Origin: CAVWGP01 sp963754645
GTDB lineage: Bacteria; Pseudomonadota; Alphaproteobacteria; Bin65
Length of the DNA: 64,000 nucleotides
NCBI GenBank assembly: GCA_963754645.1
Contig: CAVWGP010000011.1
Coordinates: 620,001-684,000, forward strand
Reading direction: 5' to 3'
The position numbers were made by a program, and so were the translations under genes. Position 1 is the stretch's first letter. Every line of letters begins with the position of its first letter. This document shows positions 44,724 through 54,491 of this stretch, in pieces. The notes under the pieces are model-generated. The model was not told the DNA's origin and did not search any database. It saw nothing but the letters and a program-made list of their open reading frames with translations.

Positions 44724-46531
44724 TTCTCGCGATCGTTCTATCGATCGCGATCATCTTGTTCTTTCAAGTCTACTTCGCCCCGCCGCCGCCCACGGCGCCG
44801 CCGCCGACGACGCCGGGCACGACATCGGGCGTGCAGCCGGCTACGCCGCCGGGCGTCGTGCCGCCGCCGGGCACCGCGCCGCCGAAGCTAGCGCGCGAAG
44901 TCGCGCTTAAAGCGTCCCAGCGCGTCGCGCTCGAATCGCCGCGCGTGCAAGGTTCGATCGCGCTGAAGGGCGCGCAGATCGACGACATCACGCTGCGGCG
45001 CTTCCGCGAAACGATCGCGAAAGACAGCGCCAACGTCCAACTGCTCAATCCCGCCGGCATCGGCAAGGGCGCGTATTTCGTGCAATTCGGCTGGACCGCG
45101 CCGACCGGCGCCGCGCCGGTCGATCTGCCCGGCGACGCCACCGTTTGGAGCGCCGACGGCACGGCGCTGACGCCGGGCAAGCCGGTCACGCTGACCTGGA
45201 CGAACAAGGACGGCGTCAAATTCACCCGCCGTTTCGAGATCGACGGCGACTACGTCATCACCGTATCCGACAAGGTCGAGAATAGCTCGGCGCAGCCGAT
45301 CCAGCTCGCGCCGTTCTCGCTCGCGCGCCTGGTCGGCGAACCGAAAACGCTGGGCTTCTTCATCCTGCACGAGGGCCCGATTGGCGTGTTCCGCGGCGCG
45401 GCCGACAAGAGTCCGGTGATCAACGATCCGGGATACAGCGATTTGCGCGACAAGGGCGTCATTTCCGAGCCCAGCATCGGCGGCTGGCTCGGCTTCACCG
45501 ATCACTATTGGCTCGTCGCCCTGCTGCCGGATCAAACCAAAAAAGTACAGAGCGCCTATCGCTACAACAAGGCGACCGACACTTATCAAGCGGACTATAT
45601 CGGCGAATCGGCGCCGGTGGCACCCGGCGGCAGCGCCGAGGCCGTGCATCGCGTCTTCGCCGGCGCCAAGGAAGTGAAGCTGCTGCGCGAATACGAAGCC
45701 AAGCTCGGCGCGCCGAAGTTCGAATGGGCGATCGATTTCGGCTGGTTCTGGTTCTTCACCAAGCCGTTCCTCGATCTGCTGCTGTGGCTCAACGGCTTGG
45801 TCGGCAATTTCGGCATCGCCATTCTGATGATCACGGTGCTGGTCAAGGTCGTGTTCTTCCCGCTCGCCAACAAGAGCTACAAGAGCATGGCGCAGATGAA
45901 AAAACTGCAGCCGGAAATGCAGCGCCTGCGCGAAATGTACGGCGACGACAAGCAGAAGATGAACCAGGAGCTGATGGCGCTCTACCGCAACGCCAAGGTC
46001 AATCCGGCGGCCGGCTGCCTGCCGATCGTGCTGCAGATCCCGGTTTTTTTCGCGCTCTACAAGGTGCTTTTCATCTCGATCGAAATGCGCCACGCGCCGT
46101 TCTTTGCCTGGATCCAGGATCTGTCGGCCAAGGATCCGACGACCGTCTTCAACCTGTTCGGGCTCCTGCCGTGGAGCGCGCCGGGCGGTTTCATCACCGA
46201 TTTCAATCTCGGCATCTGGCCGCTCATCATGGGCGTCACCATGTGGCTGCAGCATCAGCTCAACCCGCCCGCGCCGGATCCGATTCAGCGCAAGGTTTTC
46301 GCCTGGATGCCGGTGATTTTCACCTTCATGCTGGCGAGCTTCCCGGCCGGCTTGGTGATCTACTGGGCGTGGAACAACGTGCTCTCGATCGGCCAGCAAT
46401 GGATCATCATGAAGAAATCGGGCGCGCTCGCATCGGCGCCGAACACGAGCGTGCCGCGCAATATCAAGGAGCTCGAGGAACGCAAAGCTGCAAAGGCAGC
46501 CGCCGCTGAGAAGCCGAAGGCCGAACAGTGA
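44696..46531 (+). CDS. yidC: Membrane protein insertase YidC
   Basis: A 611-residue inner-membrane insertase. It has an N-terminal membrane anchor (LILAIVLSIAIILFFQVYF), a proline-rich linker, a large periplasmic beta domain and the conserved C-terminal five-helix core (KPFLDLLLWLNGLVGNFGIA, then NPAAGCLPIVLQIPVFFALY). It fits the alphaproteobacterial length. EngB follows with a GTGA overlap. Confidence 0.97.
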   Translation: MLQENNKNLILAIVLSIAIILFFQVYFAPPPPTAPPPTTPGTTSGVQPATPPGVVPPPGTAPPKLAREVALKASQRVALESPRVQGSIALKGAQIDDITLRRFRETIAKDSANVQLLNPAGIGKGAYFVQFGWTAPTGAAPVDLPGDATVWSADGTALTPGKPVTLTWTNKDGVKFTRRFEIDGDYVITVSDKVENSSAQPIQLAPFSLARLVGEPKTLGFFILHEGPIGVFRGAADKSPVINDPGYSDLRDKGVISEPSIGGWLGFTDHYWLVALLPDQTKKVQSAYRYNKATDTYQADYIGESAPVAPGGSAEAVHRVFAGAKEVKLLREYEAKLGAPKFEWAIDFGWFWFFTKPFLDLLLWLNGLVGNFGIAILMITVLVKVVFFPLANKSYKSMAQMKKLQPEMQRLREMYGDDKQKMNQELMALYRNAKVNPAAGCLPIVLQIPVFFALYKVLFISIEMRHAPFFAWIQDLSAKDPTTVFNLFGLLPWSAPGGFITDFNLGIWPLIMGVTMWLQHQLNPPAPDPIQRKVFAWMPVIFTFMLASFPAGLVIYWAWNNVLSIGQQWIIMKKSGALASAPNTSVPRNIKELEERKAAKAAAAEKPKAEQ

Positions 46532-47196
46532 GCGGCGCGCCGCCGGCCGCGGCGGGTGGCGAAAAGCCGGGCCGCGGCGCCATCGAAGCCGGCCGGCGGC
46601 TGTTCACGCAGCCCTGCAAATTCGTGCTCGGCGTCGCCGACGAACACCAATTGCCGCGCGACGGCAGGAACGAAATCGCCCTTGCGGGCCGCTCGAATGT
46701 CGGCAAGTCGAGCCTCATCAATGCGCTGACCGGGCGCAACGGCTTGGCGCGCGTTTCGCACACGCCGGGCGCCACGCGCCAGCTCAATTTCTTCGATCTC
46801 GGCGGCCGGGCCTATCTCGTCGATCTGCCCGGCTATGGCTATGCCCGCGCCGGCAAGGCAGCGATCAAGGAATGGAACCGCCTGATCCGGTCATATCTGC
46901 AAGGCCGCTCGACGCTGCGGCGGCTCTGCTTGCTGATCGATGCGCGCCAGGGCCTCATGGACAGCGATCGCGAAATCATGGGCCTGCTCGACGACGTGGC
47001 GCTGTCCTACCAGATCGTGCTCACCAAGGCCGACAAGTTGCCGCGACCGGCGCTCGAAGCCGTCATCGCGGCGATCGAAACGACGGTGGCCGGGCACGGC
47101 GCTTGCCATCCCGCGGTGCTTGTTACCAGTTCCGAAACCGGCGCCGGCATTCCCGAACTCAGGGCGGCGCTTGCTTCGATCGTCGCGGGGCGCTAA
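46528..47196 (+). CDS. engB: Ribosome biogenesis GTPase EngB (YihA/YsxC)
   Basis: A 222-residue GTPase starting with GTG. G1 is GRSNVGKS, G3 DLPGYG and G4 TKADK. It acts in 50S subunit assembly. Translationally coupled to yidC. Confidence 0.95.
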   Translation: MSGAPPAAAGGEKPGRGAIEAGRRLFTQPCKFVLGVADEHQLPRDGRNEIALAGRSNVGKSSLINALTGRNGLARVSHTPGATRQLNFFDLGGRAYLVDLPGYGYARAGKAAIKEWNRLIRSYLQGRSTLRRLCLLIDARQGLMDSDREIMGLLDDVALSYQIVLTKADKLPRPALEAVIAAIETTVAGHGACHPAVLVTSSETGAGIPELRAALASIVAGR

Positions 47197-47237
47197 TTGC
47201 CTGACGACGCCGGCACTTTGGGAGCATGAGGGCGCGG

Positions 47238-48146
47238 ATGGCGGACATCGATTTCGGCGAAACCAAGCACTGGCTTCGCACGGCGCGGACGCTGGTCGAG
47301 GCGCTGCCCTATCTGCGCCGCTACGACGGCGAAACCTTCGTCGTGAAATACGGCGGCCACGCCATGGGCGACGAGCGCGCAGCGTCGAATTTCGCGCAGG
47401 ACATCGTCTTGCTCAAGCAGGCCGGCATCAATCCGATCGTCGTGCATGGCGGCGGTCCGCAGATCAACCAGATGCTCGACCGGCTAAAGATCAAAAGCTC
47501 CTATATCCGCGGTCTCCGCGTCACCGATGCCGAAACCGTCGAAATCGTCGAAATGGTGCTGGCCGGCTCGATCAACAAGCAGATCGTGCAGGCGCTGAGC
47601 CGCGCCGGCGGCGCCGCGGTCGGCCTTTCGGGCAAGGACGGCAACCTGATCCGCGCCCGCAAGCTCACGCGCACGGAGAAGGATCCCGGTTCCAACATCG
47701 AGAAGGTTCTCGATCTCGGCTTCGTCGGCGAACCCGAGCGCGTCGATCCGACGGTGCTTTACCGGCTGATCTCGAGCGACGTGATTCCTGTCGTGGCGCC
47801 GATCGGCTTCGGCGCGAACGGCGAAACCTTCAACATCAACGCCGATACCGCCGCCGGCGCGATCGCGATCGCAACCGAGGCGGCGCGCTTCTTCTTGCTC
47901 ACCGACGTGCCGGGCGTGCTCGACGGAGAAAAAAAACTGCTGCCGGAGATCACCATCGCCCAGGCCCGCGCCCTCATCGCCGACGGCACGATTTCGGGCG
48001 GCATGATCCCCAAGGTCGAAACCTGCGTCGAGGCCGTCGAAGGCGGGGTCGGCGGCGCCGTCATCCTCGACGGCAAGATCCCGCACGTCATGCTGCTCGA
48101 AATATTCACCCAAAAGGGCATCGGAACCATGGTAAAGGCCGGGTAA
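47238..48146 (+). CDS. argB: Acetylglutamate kinase
   Basis: About 302 residues; the second enzyme of arginine biosynthesis, phosphorylating N-acetylglutamate. Motifs KYGGHAMGDE and HGGGPQI and the C-terminal GGVGGAVILDGKIPHVMLLE are clear. The ATG at 47238 is preferred over 47226 because GAGGG lies 5 bases upstream of it. It follows engB by about 40 bases. Confidence 0.95.
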   Translation: MADIDFGETKHWLRTARTLVEALPYLRRYDGETFVVKYGGHAMGDERAASNFAQDIVLLKQAGINPIVVHGGGPQINQMLDRLKIKSSYIRGLRVTDAETVEIVEMVLAGSINKQIVQALSRAGGAAVGLSGKDGNLIRARKLTRTEKDPGSNIEKVLDLGFVGEPERVDPTVLYRLISSDVIPVVAPIGFGANGETFNINADTAAGAIAIATEAARFFLLTDVPGVLDGEKKLLPEITIAQARALIADGTISGGMIPKVETCVEAVEGGVGGAVILDGKIPHVMLLEIFTQKGIGTMVKAG

Positions 48147-48283
48147 ATCAAGCACCGCCAAGAGCCCGATCACAGTCCCGCGAGGGGAGGGCGCGGGAAG
48201 CATCAATCGTTTCGTAGCAAATACGAATTAATCCTTGGGCGAATAGTACCCGGTGAAATTCACGGCCAACAAGCGAGGAAATC

Positions 48284-48853
48284 ATGCGGAAAAAACTAGG
48301 TCTCTTGCTCATACTGGGTTCGGCATTCGTGGCTAGCGCGGCTTCGGCCGGCCCCGGCCAATGCTTCGATTTCGCCGGCCAGCCGATCGGCCCGGTCTAT
48401 GACACCGACCATCCCAACTATCATTGGCTGGAATGGGTGCAGGCCCGGCGCGGTACCTGCAGTCGGATCAAAATGGTTCAGGCCGATGGGCTGCGCGCCC
48501 GCGGCTTGACCTATCCGCCGAACTACTACGCGGGCGGGCCGACGACGCCGGGCCGTCCGGGCCGCTACACGCCGCCGAACACCGGCCCCGATACCGGCTG
48601 GTATGGCGATACCAATCACGCGCGCCGTCTTGCCGCCCAGTGGTACTTCCAGAATCGCGGTGCCCAAGCCCGGGTCTGGGATCGCGGCGAAAATTTCCAC
48701 ATGCATGACCGGTCCTGGCATATCTTCTACATCTCGGGCTATGACGGTCAGCGCACCCGGATGGCAGTCCGCCTGCGCCGTTCCGGCGGCTATGCCGCGA
48801 TGATTTCGACCGACGGCTACAATTGGAGCGCGCCGTTCGATCTCGGCGCCTAG
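48284..48853 (+). CDS. Secreted protein of unknown function
   Basis: A 189-residue protein with a clean signal peptide (LGLLLILGSAFVASAASAG). The mature part has GQCFDFAGQPIGPVYDTDHP, a Pro/Gly-rich middle and an aromatic C-terminal half (WYFQNRGAQARVWDRGENFH). The family is not recognised. The two cysteines in the mature part may form a disulfide. It stands alone between argB and the nucleotidase. Confidence 0.65.
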   Translation: MRKKLGLLLILGSAFVASAASAGPGQCFDFAGQPIGPVYDTDHPNYHWLEWVQARRGTCSRIKMVQADGLRARGLTYPPNYYAGGPTTPGRPGRYTPPNTGPDTGWYGDTNHARRLAAQWYFQNRGAQARVWDRGENFHMHDRSWHIFYISGYDGQRTRMAVRLRRSGGYAAMISTDGYNWSAPFDLGA

Positions 48854-48934
48854 CCGCGCGAAGCGTCGAAAAATTACGCTGGCAATCCGGCGGCCGCCGG
48901 CCCAAATAAGGGCTGGCTGCCGCCGGAAATTTTT

Positions 48935-49660
48935 GTGCCCGACCGAAACCCGCCCCCGATCCAAGACGCCTCATCGACGCCGACACTCGGCCGTGTCGAT
49001 GTCTGGCTGTTCGATCTCGACAACACGCTCTATCCGGCGCATTGCGACCTGTTCAAGCAGGTCGATCGGCGCATCGGCGAATACATCGCCGACCTGATGC
49101 GCGTGCCGTTCGACGAGGCGCGCTGGCTGCAGAAGAACTACTTCCGGCGCTACGGCACCACGATGCGCGGCCTGATGACCGAATACGGCGTCGATCCGCT
49201 GCATTTTCTCGATTACGTGCACAAGATCGACCACAGCCCGGTCATGCCCGATCCGGCGCTCGACCAAGCCTTGGCGAAGCTGAAGGGGCCGAAATATATC
49301 TTCACCAATGCTTCGGTCGCTCACGCCGAGGCCGTGCTCGACAGGCTCGGAATCGGCGCGCATTTCGAAGCGATTTTCGACATCATCGCCGCCGACTTCA
49401 TCCCGAAGCCGCACAATTCGTTTTACGACGATTTCCTCGCGCGCCACGGCATCGATCCGCGCCGCGCCGCGCTGTTCGAGGACATGGCCAAGAATCTCAA
49501 GCCGGCCCATGCCCGCGGCATGGCGACGGTGCTGATCGAAACCGACAATGCCTATTCGATGGAAGGCCACGACGAACCGCATGTCGAGCACCGCACTCGC
49601 GATATTGCCGCTTGGATCGAGGGCGTGATCGCGGCGCGGGCCGGCGCAACTTCCGGATAG
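48935..49660 (+). CDS. Pyrimidine 5'-nucleotidase (HAD family, SDT1-like)
   Basis: A 241-residue HAD hydrolase starting with GTG. The DxDxT motif is LFDLDNTLYP, motif II FTNAS, and the later KPHNSFYDDFL and EDMAKNL are typical of pyrimidine 5'-nucleotidases, which release nucleosides from UMP/CMP. It stands between argB and dapD, a usual alphaproteobacterial place. Confidence 0.88.
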   Translation: MPDRNPPPIQDASSTPTLGRVDVWLFDLDNTLYPAHCDLFKQVDRRIGEYIADLMRVPFDEARWLQKNYFRRYGTTMRGLMTEYGVDPLHFLDYVHKIDHSPVMPDPALDQALAKLKGPKYIFTNASVAHAEAVLDRLGIGAHFEAIFDIIAADFIPKPHNSFYDDFLARHGIDPRRAALFEDMAKNLKPAHARGMATVLIETDNAYSMEGHDEPHVEHRTRDIAAWIEGVIAARAGATSG

Positions 49661-49715
49661 AACCGGCCGCGGCGGCGCGCCATAGTCGCGCGCGTTCAAC
49701 AGGTCTCTGGCAATC

Positions 49716-50642
49716 ATGTCGCGCTCGATGACTTCGGTCGAATTGCTGATGCTGCTTGCCTTGGCGGCGGTTTGGAGCGCGTCGTTCTTTTTCGCCAAGA
49801 TCGCGCTTGCCGAATTGCCGCCCTTGAGCGTCGTCCTGGCTCGGGTCGGCTTCGCCGCGCTGGCATTGTTTGTCGTTGTGCGATTGGCGGGCGTCGTCCT
49901 GCCGATGAGCCGCGCGGCGTGGGCGGCGTTTTTCGGCATGGCGCTGCTCAACAACGCGATCCCGTTCTCGCTCATCTTTTGGGGCCAAACCGCCATCAGC
50001 AGCGCGCTCGCCGCAATATTGAACGCGACCACGCCGCTCTTCGCCGTCATCGTCGGGCACGTCGTCACGAAGGACGAGCGCCTGACTCCGGCCAAGCTTG
50101 CCGGAGTCGCCATCGGCATCCTCGGCGTCGCGATCATGGTCGGCGCCGACGCGATGGCCGGCATCGGGCGCGATGTCTGGGCGCAGCTCGCCTGCCTTGG
50201 CGCCGCTTTATCCTATTCGCTTGCCGGATTTTTCGGCCGGCGTTTTGCGCGCATGGGCATCGCGCCGATGGCGACCGCGACCGGCCAACTCAGCGCCAGC
50301 ACGCTGCTCATTCTCCCTGCCGTTCTATTGCTCGACCGGCCTTGGGCTCTGGCCATGCCGGGTTGGCTGAGCTGGTCCGCGCTGCTCGCCCTGGCCCTCG
50401 TCTGCACCGCCCTCGCTTACGTGCTCTATTTTCGCATCCTGTCGACGGCTGGCGCCACCAATCTGCTCCTGGTCACGTTCCTCATTCCCGTCGGCGCCGC
50501 GCTGCTCGGCATCTTCATTCTCGGCGAGCGGCTGGAACCACGTCATCTGGCGGGCATGGGCCTGATTGCGCTCGGGCTTGCCGCCATCGACGGCCGCGCC
50601 TATCGTCGGTTGCGATCCCGGGCCGCCAGCACGGCGCGTTGA
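49716..50642 (+). CDS. EamA/DMT-family transporter
   Basis: A 308-residue inner-membrane protein with about ten helices in two EamA halves (LLALAAVWSASFFFAKIALA at the N-terminus, ILGERLEPRHLAGMGLIALG near the end). It is not closely similar to the tandem pair at 39610-41408. Substrate unknown. Confidence 0.88.
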   Translation: MSRSMTSVELLMLLALAAVWSASFFFAKIALAELPPLSVVLARVGFAALALFVVVRLAGVVLPMSRAAWAAFFGMALLNNAIPFSLIFWGQTAISSALAAILNATTPLFAVIVGHVVTKDERLTPAKLAGVAIGILGVAIMVGADAMAGIGRDVWAQLACLGAALSYSLAGFFGRRFARMGIAPMATATGQLSASTLLILPAVLLLDRPWALAMPGWLSWSALLALALVCTALAYVLYFRILSTAGATNLLLVTFLIPVGAALLGIFILGERLEPRHLAGMGLIALGLAAIDGRAYRRLRSRAASTAR

Positions 50643-50709
50643 CTCGACCGGAAAGCGCCGCCATTGTCGCGGCCAATTGCGTTCGACCGCCACCGGAAAC
50701 GACAGAGCC

Positions 50710-51540
50710 ATGACGAATCTCGCCGACCTCGCTCGCACGATCGACGATGCCTGGGACAAGCGCGAGGCGCTCAACGCCGCCACGAAAGGAACCGTGCGCG
50801 ACGCGGTCGAGGCCGCGCTCGACGCGCTCGATGGCGGCAAGCTGCGCGTCGCCGAGAAGCGCGACGGCAAGTGGCACGTCAATCAGTGGGCGAAGAAGGC
50901 GGTTCTGCTGTCGTTCCGGTTGAACGACATGACGCCGATTTCGGGCGCGCCCGGCGGCGCGGCGTGGTGGGACAAGGTGCCGTCGAAATTCGCCGGCTGG
51001 GGCGACAACCGCTTTCGCGATGCCGGCTTTCGCGCCGTGCCCGGCTGCGTCGTGCGCCGCTCGGCCTATATCGCGCCCGGCGTCGTGCTGATGCCGAGCT
51101 TCGTCAATCTCGGCGCCTATGTCGATAAGGGCTCGATGATCGACACCTGGGCCACGGTCGGTTCCTGCGCCCAAATCGGCAAGAACTGCCACATCTCGGG
51201 CGGCGCCGGCATCGGCGGCGTGTTGGAGCCGCTGCAGGCCGATCCGGTCATCATCGAGGACAATTGCTTCGTCGGCGCGCGCTCCGAGGTGGCGGAGGGC
51301 GTGATCGTCGAGCAAGGCTCGGTGCTGTCGATGGGCGTTTATATCGGCGCCTCGACCAAGATCGTCGATCGCGCCACGGGAGCGGTGGTGCAGGGCCGCG
51401 TGCCGGCCTATTCCGTGGTCGTGCCTGGCGCGCTGCCCGATCCCAAGGGCGGGCCGAGCCTCTACTGCGCCGTCATCGTCAAGCGCGTCGACGAGAAGAC
51501 ACGCTCAAAGACGTCGATCAACGAATTGCTGCGGGATTGA
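50710..51540 (+). CDS. dapD: Tetrahydrodipicolinate N-succinyltransferase
   Basis: A 276-residue enzyme of the succinylase branch of lysine/diaminopimelate synthesis. The left-handed beta-helix is shown by hexapeptide repeats (VVRRSAYIAPGVVLMPSFVN, then GAYVDKGSMIDTWATVG). The ATG at 50710 gives the family N-terminus; a longer frame upstream lacks support. dapE follows, with one small gene between. Confidence 0.95.
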   Translation: MTNLADLARTIDDAWDKREALNAATKGTVRDAVEAALDALDGGKLRVAEKRDGKWHVNQWAKKAVLLSFRLNDMTPISGAPGGAAWWDKVPSKFAGWGDNRFRDAGFRAVPGCVVRRSAYIAPGVVLMPSFVNLGAYVDKGSMIDTWATVGSCAQIGKNCHISGGAGIGGVLEPLQADPVIIEDNCFVGARSEVAEGVIVEQGSVLSMGVYIGASTKIVDRATGAVVQGRVPAYSVVVPGALPDPKGGPSLYCAVIVKRVDEKTRSKTSINELLRD

Positions 51541-51541
51541 C

Positions 51542-51979
51542 ATGGCTGAAACAGCAAGCTCCGGCGAAGTCCGCACCGGCGGTTGCCGCTGCGGCGCGGT
51601 CCGCTATCGCGTCACCGGCAAGCCGATCTGGGTCGCGCATTGCCATTGCAACGATTGCCGGCGCAGCATCGGCGCGCCCTTCGCCACCTGGTGCGGCTTC
51701 GCCCCCGCCGCGTTTCGCTGGGTAGGCCAGGCGCCCCAAGACTATGCGTCCTCGCCGGGCGCCGCGCGGAGTTTCTGTCCGCGCTGCGGCACGCCGCTGG
51801 CGTTTACCGGCGTGCGTTGGCCGAACGAAATTCATCTCCTCGTCGGCACCTTCGACGAGCCCGCGTCGCTCGAGCCGCGCGGCCATGTCAATGTCGAGCA
51901 TCAGTTGCCGTGGATCAAGCTCAACGACGGGCTCAAGCGCTTTGCCAAAACCGGCAAGGAAGGTCCGCCGCTGCCCTAG
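51542..51979 (+). CDS. GFA/CENP-V family zinc-binding protein
   Basis: A 145-residue protein with zinc-binding cysteines: GGCRCGAV, HCHCNDCRR and FCPRCGTPL. GFA-domain proteins were described as glutathione-dependent formaldehyde-activating enzymes, although most have unknown roles. It lies 1 base after dapD and 33 bases before dapE, so it is carried in the lysine operon. Confidence 0.9.
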   Translation: MAETASSGEVRTGGCRCGAVRYRVTGKPIWVAHCHCNDCRRSIGAPFATWCGFAPAAFRWVGQAPQDYASSPGAARSFCPRCGTPLAFTGVRWPNEIHLLVGTFDEPASLEPRGHVNVEHQLPWIKLNDGLKRFAKTGKEGPPLP

Positions 51980-52012
51980 CGGCGGCGCCTCGGACATGCG
52001 AAGAAACTGCCG

Positions 52013-53212
52013 ATGGACGCCGTAATCGAACGCATCGACACGATCGCGCTGGCCCGCGAACTCATCGCCAAGCCCAGTGTGACGCCGCGCGACGAGGGCG
52101 CGCTCGATGTCTTGCAGCGCGCGCTGGAGCGGATCGGCTTCGCGTGCCATCGCTTGCCCTTCGGCGAAGGCACCTCCGGGCGCAATGCCCGCGTCGACAA
52201 TTTGTTCGCGCGCATCGGGCAAGGCAGTCCGCATTTTTGCTTTGCCGGTCACACCGACGTGGTGCCGCCCGGCGACAAGACCAAATGGACGTCCGACCCG
52301 TTCGCCGGCGTGTTGCGCGACGGATTTCTCTGGGGCCGCGGCGCCGCCGACATGAAGGGCGCCATCGCCGCTTTCGCCGCCGCCGCCGCCGATTATTTGG
52401 CGGAAAATCGCGGTCGCTTCGCCGGATCGATCAGCCTGCTCATCACCGGCGACGAAGAGGGCGACGCCGTCAACGGCACCGTCAAAGTCCTGCGCTGGAT
52501 GGAAGAGCGCGGCGAGGTTCCCGACATGTGCGTGGTCGGCGAGCCGACCAATCCCGAGCGCCTCGGCGACATGATCAAGATCGGCCGGCGCGGCAGCATG
52601 ACGGGCTATCTCGTCGTCAAGGGCGTGCAGGGCCACACCGCTTATCCGCATCTCGCCGACAATGCCGCGCACCGCATCGTGCGCATGCTGGACGCCATCG
52701 CGCGCGAACCGCTCGACAAGGGCTCGGCGCATTTTCAAGCGACGACGCTGCAGGTCACGACGATCGATATCGGCAATCCGGCGAACAATGTCGTGCCCGC
52801 CGAAGCGCGCGCGACGTTCAATATCCGCTTCAGCGACGTGCACACGTCCCAATCCGTCGAGGCCTGGCTGCGGCGCAAATTCGACGCGGCGATGGCCGAG
52901 ATCGGCGCCGGCGGGTCTTACGAACTCGAGATCCGGGTCAGCGGCGAATTGTTTTTGACCAGCCCCGGGCCGCTCTCGGCGCTCGTCGCCGATTGCATCA
53001 AGGCGGAAACCGGCCGCACGGCGGAACTCAGCACCACCGGCGGCACCTCGGATGCCCGCTTCATCCGCCGGATTTGTCCGGTGGTGGAATTCGGCGGCGT
53101 CGGCCAAACCATGCACAAGATCGACGAGCGCATGGCCGTCGCCGACATCGAGGGCCTCGCGCGCATCTATCGCCGCATACTCGATCGCGTTTTCGCCGGC
53201 GCCAAGTCGTAG
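52013..53212 (+). CDS. dapE: Succinyl-diaminopimelate desuccinylase
   Basis: A 399-residue M20-family metallohydrolase. Metal ligands are seen in FAGHTDVVPPGD, GRGAADMKG and ITGDEEGDA, and a late His in FGGVGQTMHK. It removes succinate from N-succinyl-diaminopimelate. The last 46 bases overlap the 3' end of the convergent gene at 53167-53895. Confidence 0.95.
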   Translation: MDAVIERIDTIALARELIAKPSVTPRDEGALDVLQRALERIGFACHRLPFGEGTSGRNARVDNLFARIGQGSPHFCFAGHTDVVPPGDKTKWTSDPFAGVLRDGFLWGRGAADMKGAIAAFAAAAADYLAENRGRFAGSISLLITGDEEGDAVNGTVKVLRWMEERGEVPDMCVVGEPTNPERLGDMIKIGRRGSMTGYLVVKGVQGHTAYPHLADNAAHRIVRMLDAIAREPLDKGSAHFQATTLQVTTIDIGNPANNVVPAEARATFNIRFSDVHTSQSVEAWLRRKFDAAMAEIGAGGSYELEIRVSGELFLTSPGPLSALVADCIKAETGRTAELSTTGGTSDARFIRRICPVVEFGGVGQTMHKIDERMAVADIEGLARIYRRILDRVFAGAKS

Positions 53213-53895
53213 AGGCGGGCGCGATGCTGCTTGCCCACGGCCTCGATCGCGCCCATGCGCGCAAGGCAATAGACCATCCGATAGGCGAGGCGCAGCGGTA
53301 TCGCGGCGGCATCGCCAAGCTGGCGCGCGGTGAACGGGCGGTCGAGATGCGGCGGCAGCAAAGCGGCGAAATCGGTGGCATCGGCAAAGGGCACCACGCG
53401 GCGGACATCGACGAGGCGGCGATCGACCACGCGCCAGCCCTTGCGGCGCCAGGCCCGCGCCGCCGTTTTCTGCAAGAATTCCTCGGCCTCGATCATGGCG
53501 ACGTCGAAGCTGATGTTCGGGTGCAAGGCGAGATCGGGAATGCTGACGAGTTCGTCGAAGATGGACTCGATGCGGCCGGCCTTGGGCGAACGGCGGCGCG
53601 CCAGCGCTTGGCCTTTCTTGCCGGCGCGTACGATCCATTTGCGCTCCGCGATCGGATGGACGATGCGGATCGCGTAGCGCTCCGCCAGCGCCGTGAGCTT
53701 GCGCCGCATCGAGGCGAAGCTCCGCGTCTGAATTTCGATCAGCATGGCGCCGCGCCGGATATCGATGACGAAGCCGTCGAGCGGCACCTCGAAATCGTCG
53801 CCGGGCTGCGCATACCAGCGCTTGAGCGCGGCGTGCAGGCCGAATTCCTTGAGCGTGCCGATGCCGGCCGCCGGCGGCGCCCGCTTCTTCGTCAC
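53167..53895 (-). CDS. Hypothetical protein, possible nuclease-like core
   Basis: A 242-residue protein with a GTG start. The N-terminal part has LDGFVIDIRRGAMLIEIQTR, which resembles a D-(x)n-ExQ/K nuclease core, followed by basic stretches. The C-terminal half resembles a winged helix (TARQLGDAAAIPLRLAYRMV). I do not recognise a named family. The start lies 11 bases from the divergent membrane-protein gene, and the 3' end overlaps dapE by 46 bases. Confidence 0.7.
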   Translation of the reverse strand: MTKKRAPPAAGIGTLKEFGLHAALKRWYAQPGDDFEVPLDGFVIDIRRGAMLIEIQTRSFASMRRKLTALAERYAIRIVHPIAERKWIVRAGKKGQALARRRSPKAGRIESIFDELVSIPDLALHPNISFDVAMIEAEEFLQKTAARAWRRKGWRVVDRRLVDVRRVVPFADATDFAALLPPHLDRPFTARQLGDAAAIPLRLAYRMVYCLARMGAIEAVGKQHRARLYDLAPAKTRSSMRR

Positions 53896-53906
53896 GGTGC
53901 GGCGCC

Positions 53907-54491
53907 ATGAGCTTGTTCGAGGAAATGGCGCGCGGCGTGCGCGGCGCCTGGCTGATCCTGCGGCGCGATCCGCAATCGGCGCGATGGTTCAATGTCTCGG
54001 AACAGGGTTTCTGGCGCTCTTTCTTCGCCGCAATCGTCTTGCTGCCGCTTTACATTGTCTACCACGAGTTCGCCGATACGGCCGAGGCCGGCGACACTAT
54101 TCCCGCGGCGCGGCGCTGGACGGCCGAGGCCATCGGCTATGTGCTCGGCTGGACACTGTGGCCGCTGATGGCTTTCTATTTGACGCGCGCGCTCGGCTGC
54201 GGCGAACGCTTCGTCGCCTATATCGTCGCCTTCAACTGGGCCCAGGTCATCGGCGCGCCGTTCTTGATCGCCCTGTCGCTGCTGGTCAAGCCGATTCTGC
54301 CCGACGATGCCTGGTTCTTTATCTACCTTCCGGCCTTGCTGGGCGTGCTGTTCTTCGAATATCTCATCGCGCGGCTGGTGCTCGACATCGCGCCGGCGCG
54401 CGCGGTCGCGATCGAGGCCGCGGTCTTCGCCGTCTCGCTCCTGCTGCGCGATATCACCGATCTCGTCGCCCGCGCCGGCCTGCCCAGCTAG
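53907..54491 (+). CDS. Integral membrane protein of unknown function
   Basis: A 194-residue protein with about five hydrophobic segments (FFAAIVLLPLYIVYHEF, then YVLGWTLWPLMAFYL and others) and a cytoplasmic-type N-terminus. The general outline resembles Yip1-like membrane proteins, but the assignment is weak. Its stop overlaps the convergent truA stop by four bases. Confidence 0.7.
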   Translation: MSLFEEMARGVRGAWLILRRDPQSARWFNVSEQGFWRSFFAAIVLLPLYIVYHEFADTAEAGDTIPAARRWTAEAIGYVLGWTLWPLMAFYLTRALGCGERFVAYIVAFNWAQVIGAPFLIALSLLVKPILPDDAWFFIYLPALLGVLFFEYLIARLVLDIAPARAVAIEAAVFAVSLLLRDITDLVARAGLPS

